DNA of 64,000 nucleotides from Marinobacter sp. S6332 (GTDB lineage Bacteria; Pseudomonadota; Gammaproteobacteria; Pseudomonadales; Oleiphilaceae): the NCBI RefSeq assembly GCF_023016045.1, contig NZ_JALKAP010000015.1, positions 21,483-85,482 on the forward strand, given 5' to 3'. Below, piece by piece: positions 63,873-64,000 of the stretch. Both the position numbers and the translations under genes were made by a program. Each line of letters opens with the position of its first letter. Within the stretch, counting starts at the first letter, position 1. Below the pieces are notes generated by a model. That model made no database searches and was not told the DNA's origin. It worked only from the letters and a program-made list of their open reading frames with translations.

Positions 63873-64000
63873 ATGGAAGGGCAGGTAAGTTTGAGTAAAA
63901 GGGGTCAGCTCACGAAACGGAAAAAATCGTACGCTAAGACCTCTGCAGTGTTCGTAACGATCGGTACTTTCCTTGTTCGACCTGTTTGTCCTGCTGCCAG
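63873..64000 (+). CDS. Possible start of a gene running off the window
   Basis: An open frame runs to the last base. The better start is TTG at 63891, which follows AAGGGCAGG by six bases; it gives a very basic N-terminus (SKRGQLTKRKK) and then a hydrophobic run, like a signal or membrane segment. Only about 36 residues are visible and no family can be named. It is divergent from iutA and could share the Fur-controlled region. Confidence 0.3.
   Translation, partial: MEGQVSLSKRGQLTKRKKSYAKTSAVFVTIGTFLVRPVCPAA

Overview
The window reads as a chromosomal segment of a marine, Marinobacter-like gammaproteobacterium. This is inferred from a Pseudomonas-type exa/erc ethanol-oxidation regulon, NosP/NahK, IutA/Fhu ferric-siderophore uptake, SstT and TonB receptors, together with moderate GC. 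No rRNA, tRNA, CRISPR array or complete insertion sequence was seen.

Layout. (1) 1-10.8 kb: the end of an EamA exporter, a GntR/FadR regulator and a catabolic set of unknown substrate: D-aminoacylase-type amidohydrolase, AraC regulator, FAD dehydrogenase, ThDP enzyme, GMC alcohol oxidoreductase and EthA-like Baeyer-Villiger monooxygenase. (2) 10.9-14.7 kb: a low-density stretch with a DUF302 protein, two orphan envelope proteins (one clearly AT-rich) and an sstT gene destroyed by an internal deletion and frameshift. (3) 14.8-35.1 kb: a PQQ-dependent alcohol-oxidation region. It holds a receptor very like E. coli YncD/PqqU (PQQ uptake), a porin, the NO sensor pair nosP-nahK, the regulator erbR, the rhodanese-like PQQ-associated protein, a LuxR regulator with an altered phosphoacceptor, a pentapeptide protein, exaA, its cytochrome c, the SoxYZ-like carrier and metallohydrolase of the quinoprotein relay, exaC, ercA and ercS. 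The pqqABCDE genes, which lie between exaC and ercA in P. aeruginosa, are absent here. (4) 36.1-55.8 kb: one tightly packed 11-gene operon ending in a clear terminator. (5) 56-64 kb: a thioesterase, then Fur-controlled iron acquisition (fhuF, and iutA-fhuD-fhuB-fhuC on the minus strand, with fhuC carrying an in-frame stop).

The most unusual part is region 4. It combines signalling proteins (caspase/Sel1 lipoprotein, Hanks-type Ser/Thr kinase, PP2C phosphatase, double-FHA membrane protein) with a complete set of redox parts: a cytoplasmic FAD/cyclic-nucleotide-binding/four-[4Fe-4S] fusion, a membrane cytochrome b with two H-X13-H helices, a decaheme cytochrome whose cytoplasmic end is an FHA domain, an HbpS-like lipoprotein, an outer-membrane barrel, a decaheme-LVIVD cytochrome and a smaller multiheme cytochrome. 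The parts and their order suggest a trans-envelope electron conduit (export or uptake) under threonine-phosphorylation control. The parts are seen in the sequence; the joint function is inference.
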